Below, piece by piece: positions 62,822-64,000 of a DNA stretch of 64,000 nt (its first letter is position 1; each line of letters starts with the position of its first letter). Under the pieces are notes generated by a model. The model worked only from the letters and a program-made list of their open reading frames with translations, had not been told where the DNA came from and did not search any database. The translations under genes were made by a program, and so were the position numbers. Source of the DNA: JAJPKK01 sp963747835 (GTDB lineage Bacteria; Pseudomonadota; Alphaproteobacteria; Rhizobiales; Xanthobacteraceae); the NCBI GenBank assembly GCA_963747835.1, contig CAVVGO010000005.1:2046001-2110000 (forward strand). The letters are read 5' to 3'.

Positions 62822-63831
62822 CGGACTTGATACCCTTCCTAAATGCGTACCCATTCTGGGCGCGCGTTGTAGTGCTTGGATGTGGCGCAACAATTGCCGC
62901 AGTACTCGTCCTAACGCCTCGAAAATCCGAACCACCAAAGCCACCACCACCATCCAGCGCAGTGCCGCAGCAAGGTTTAATAAGTCAAAATGCCGCAACC
63001 ATAAATAATGTTTACCAGGGCGGACCGGTAGTTGCTACCCCGGAACAGGCCCACGGTCCAATATTACGTTTTGGAGTCGAGGAAAGAGATATCCAGATTA
63101 AATGGCCCAGGTCCGAACTACTTCCAACAACATACAACCAGAAGGCCCCTTTAGCGCTCGTTTTAAAGAACATTGGCGGCCAGAGAGCTATTGACATCGA
63201 ACTGTCGTTTAATATTTCCGTCGACACAGACATGCTGCGCGCCGAATTGGAATCGGCTCAAATATTTCCCGGCTGGTCGAAGGACGATACGGAAACTTTC
63301 CATTTTCCTCTCGAAAGAGTGCTTGGGACGGCGACTAGAACACGATTCGTGGGATTCGGTGGGACCAATATTAAACGAGTTGCCACGCTAAATTCAGAAG
63401 AAGGAAAGAACAGTATCACCGTGGCGCTGCCGCCGGCCCTACAAAATATGATTAGCATCATTATGCTATCTAAATCTTATGCTATAGGAAAGGAACTTGA
63501 CAAAGAAATGACCTCGAAATCCAATGATTTTATGAAACTTCTCTTAGAAAAAAATCAAGATAAAATGTATGAACTATTCAAAAACAGTATAAAAAAGAAT
63601 ACTTCGATCAATCCTGATATATCGATAGCTATCAACTACAGTAACCAAAGCGGAGCTAAACATAGTGTTACAGAAACAATAAGGTCACTTTATCAGGTTA
63701 TAGTGCCACCTCATTGGATTTTTGAAAATGAGCACAGGGAGACATTGTTCTTTGATGGAGGGCTTGGCGTTTTGTCTTTTGAGGACAAAGAAAATCCTGA
63801 CGAAGGGTTCTATAATTTGCAAAGACGATAG
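62812..63831 (+). CDS. AT-rich membrane-anchored protein, unknown function
   Basis: A 339-residue protein. It has an N-terminal membrane helix (about 15-35, ARVVVLGCGATIAAVLVL), a proline-rich linker (about 39-49), and a soluble domain of about 280 residues with no family I recognise. Codon use is markedly richer in A/T (AAA, AAT, ATA, TCT) than the rest of the window, with a 15-bp-type duplication at its start. This suggests acquisition from a distant source. The start ATG at 62812 is the first plausible one; no strong ribosome site is visible. Confidence 0.65.
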   Translation: MDPTDLIPFLNAYPFWARVVVLGCGATIAAVLVLTPRKSEPPKPPPPSSAVPQQGLISQNAATINNVYQGGPVVATPEQAHGPILRFGVEERDIQIKWPRSELLPTTYNQKAPLALVLKNIGGQRAIDIELSFNISVDTDMLRAELESAQIFPGWSKDDTETFHFPLERVLGTATRTRFVGFGGTNIKRVATLNSEEGKNSITVALPPALQNMISIIMLSKSYAIGKELDKEMTSKSNDFMKLLLEKNQDKMYELFKNSIKKNTSINPDISIAINYSNQSGAKHSVTETIRSLYQVIVPPHWIFENEHRETLFFDGGLGVLSFEDKENPDEGFYNLQRR

Positions 63832-63854
63832 GTATCGGTAGAGACAGCGTCGGC

Positions 63855-63899
63855 CTCCGAATCGGACACTCGTGGAACAAGTCCGACCATGACGACGGG
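63855..63899. repeat. second copy of the dispersed intergenic repeat
   Basis: CTCCGAATCGGACACTCG and the following bases match 54101-54141 with about 34 of 41 identical positions (GCATCGGA-type core, then ACAAG-CC). It lies after the AT-rich gene near the right end. The rest of 63832-64000 contains no gene. Confidence 0.65.
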
Positions 63900-64000
63900 A
63901 CGGGTCGCGGCCGTCGCAGGCTGGCATCGGGCCAGGTCCGAGAGTTCCAATTTTAGAACTTGCTCGTGTAAAAACGCCGGCATGGACTCCGACTTCATCC

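Overview
The window is high-GC DNA (64 kb) with the gene style of an alphaproteobacterium of the order Hyphomicrobiales. The best match is the Bradyrhizobium/Nitrobacteraceae-Xanthobacteraceae side. The evidence is GC-rich codons, many Bug-type solute-binding proteins, the coaD-cyclophilin-queA-tgt run, a PuuD-type urate oxidase, and intergenic palindromes built on GGGCGGGTT / AACCCGCC. I saw no rRNA, tRNA, CRISPR array, transposase or phage gene. Assignments rest on reading motifs and family resemblance; no database search was run.

Layout. 0-4.6 kb: end of a flavin monooxygenase, an M24 pita-bread protein with an altered metal site, an alpha/beta hydrolase, an exported unknown and a GPP34 (GOLPH3-type) protein. 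4.8-15.2 kb: an aromatic/organic-acid catabolic block. One leftward operon runs gentisate-type dioxygenase, LVIVD protein, RidA, GST, then an SsuABC/TauABC-type importer. It is flanked by two Bug receptors, an FAD monooxygenase and a maleate-isomerase-like protein. 15.4-24.8 kb: DUF305 plus beta-propeller pair, RNase, MFS pump, UbiD-like decarboxylase, another Bug receptor, cyclase and ParB-like protein. 24.9-27.6 kb: purine/urate permease (frameshifted tail) followed by puuD. 27.6-34.0 kb: DUF445 and EcsC membrane proteins, then an unusual metal-ATPase cassette (P1B-like ATPase without CPC, HMA-like protein, DUF5132-like protein) facing a PadR regulator with a readable promoter/operator. 34-41.2 kb: carbonic anhydrase, MmgE/PrpD, Rieske oxygenase (frameshifted), an ABC solute-binding protein, chromate transporter and a c-type cytochrome.

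41.2-50 kb holds a ParD/ParE pair whose toxin is cut by an in-frame TAG. It also holds two separate molybdenum-hydroxylase (IorAB-like) gene pairs, a fourth Bug receptor, a TetR gene with a perfect operator, and a MAPEG gene. Almost every gene here is broken by single-base indels while the protein stays well conserved in the restored frame, so sequence error is the leading explanation. 50-54 kb is a TetR-controlled drug/lipid exporter (HlyD, ABC ATPase, ABC-2 permease). 54-56.5 kb is a TPR-methyltransferase fusion. 56.7-61.8 kb is the leftward coaD - cyclophilin - two TolA/TonB-C-like paralogues - cyclophilin - queA - tgt operon, with several single-base frameshifts. The window ends with a small exported protein, an AT-rich membrane-anchored unknown that looks acquired, and a copy of a dispersed repeat.

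Recurring themes are uptake by soluble binding proteins without their membrane partners in view, oxygenase chemistry on aromatics, and metal/oxyanion handling. The least conventional parts are the CPC-less P1B cassette and the paired TonB-C-like proteins sandwiched between two cyclophilins.
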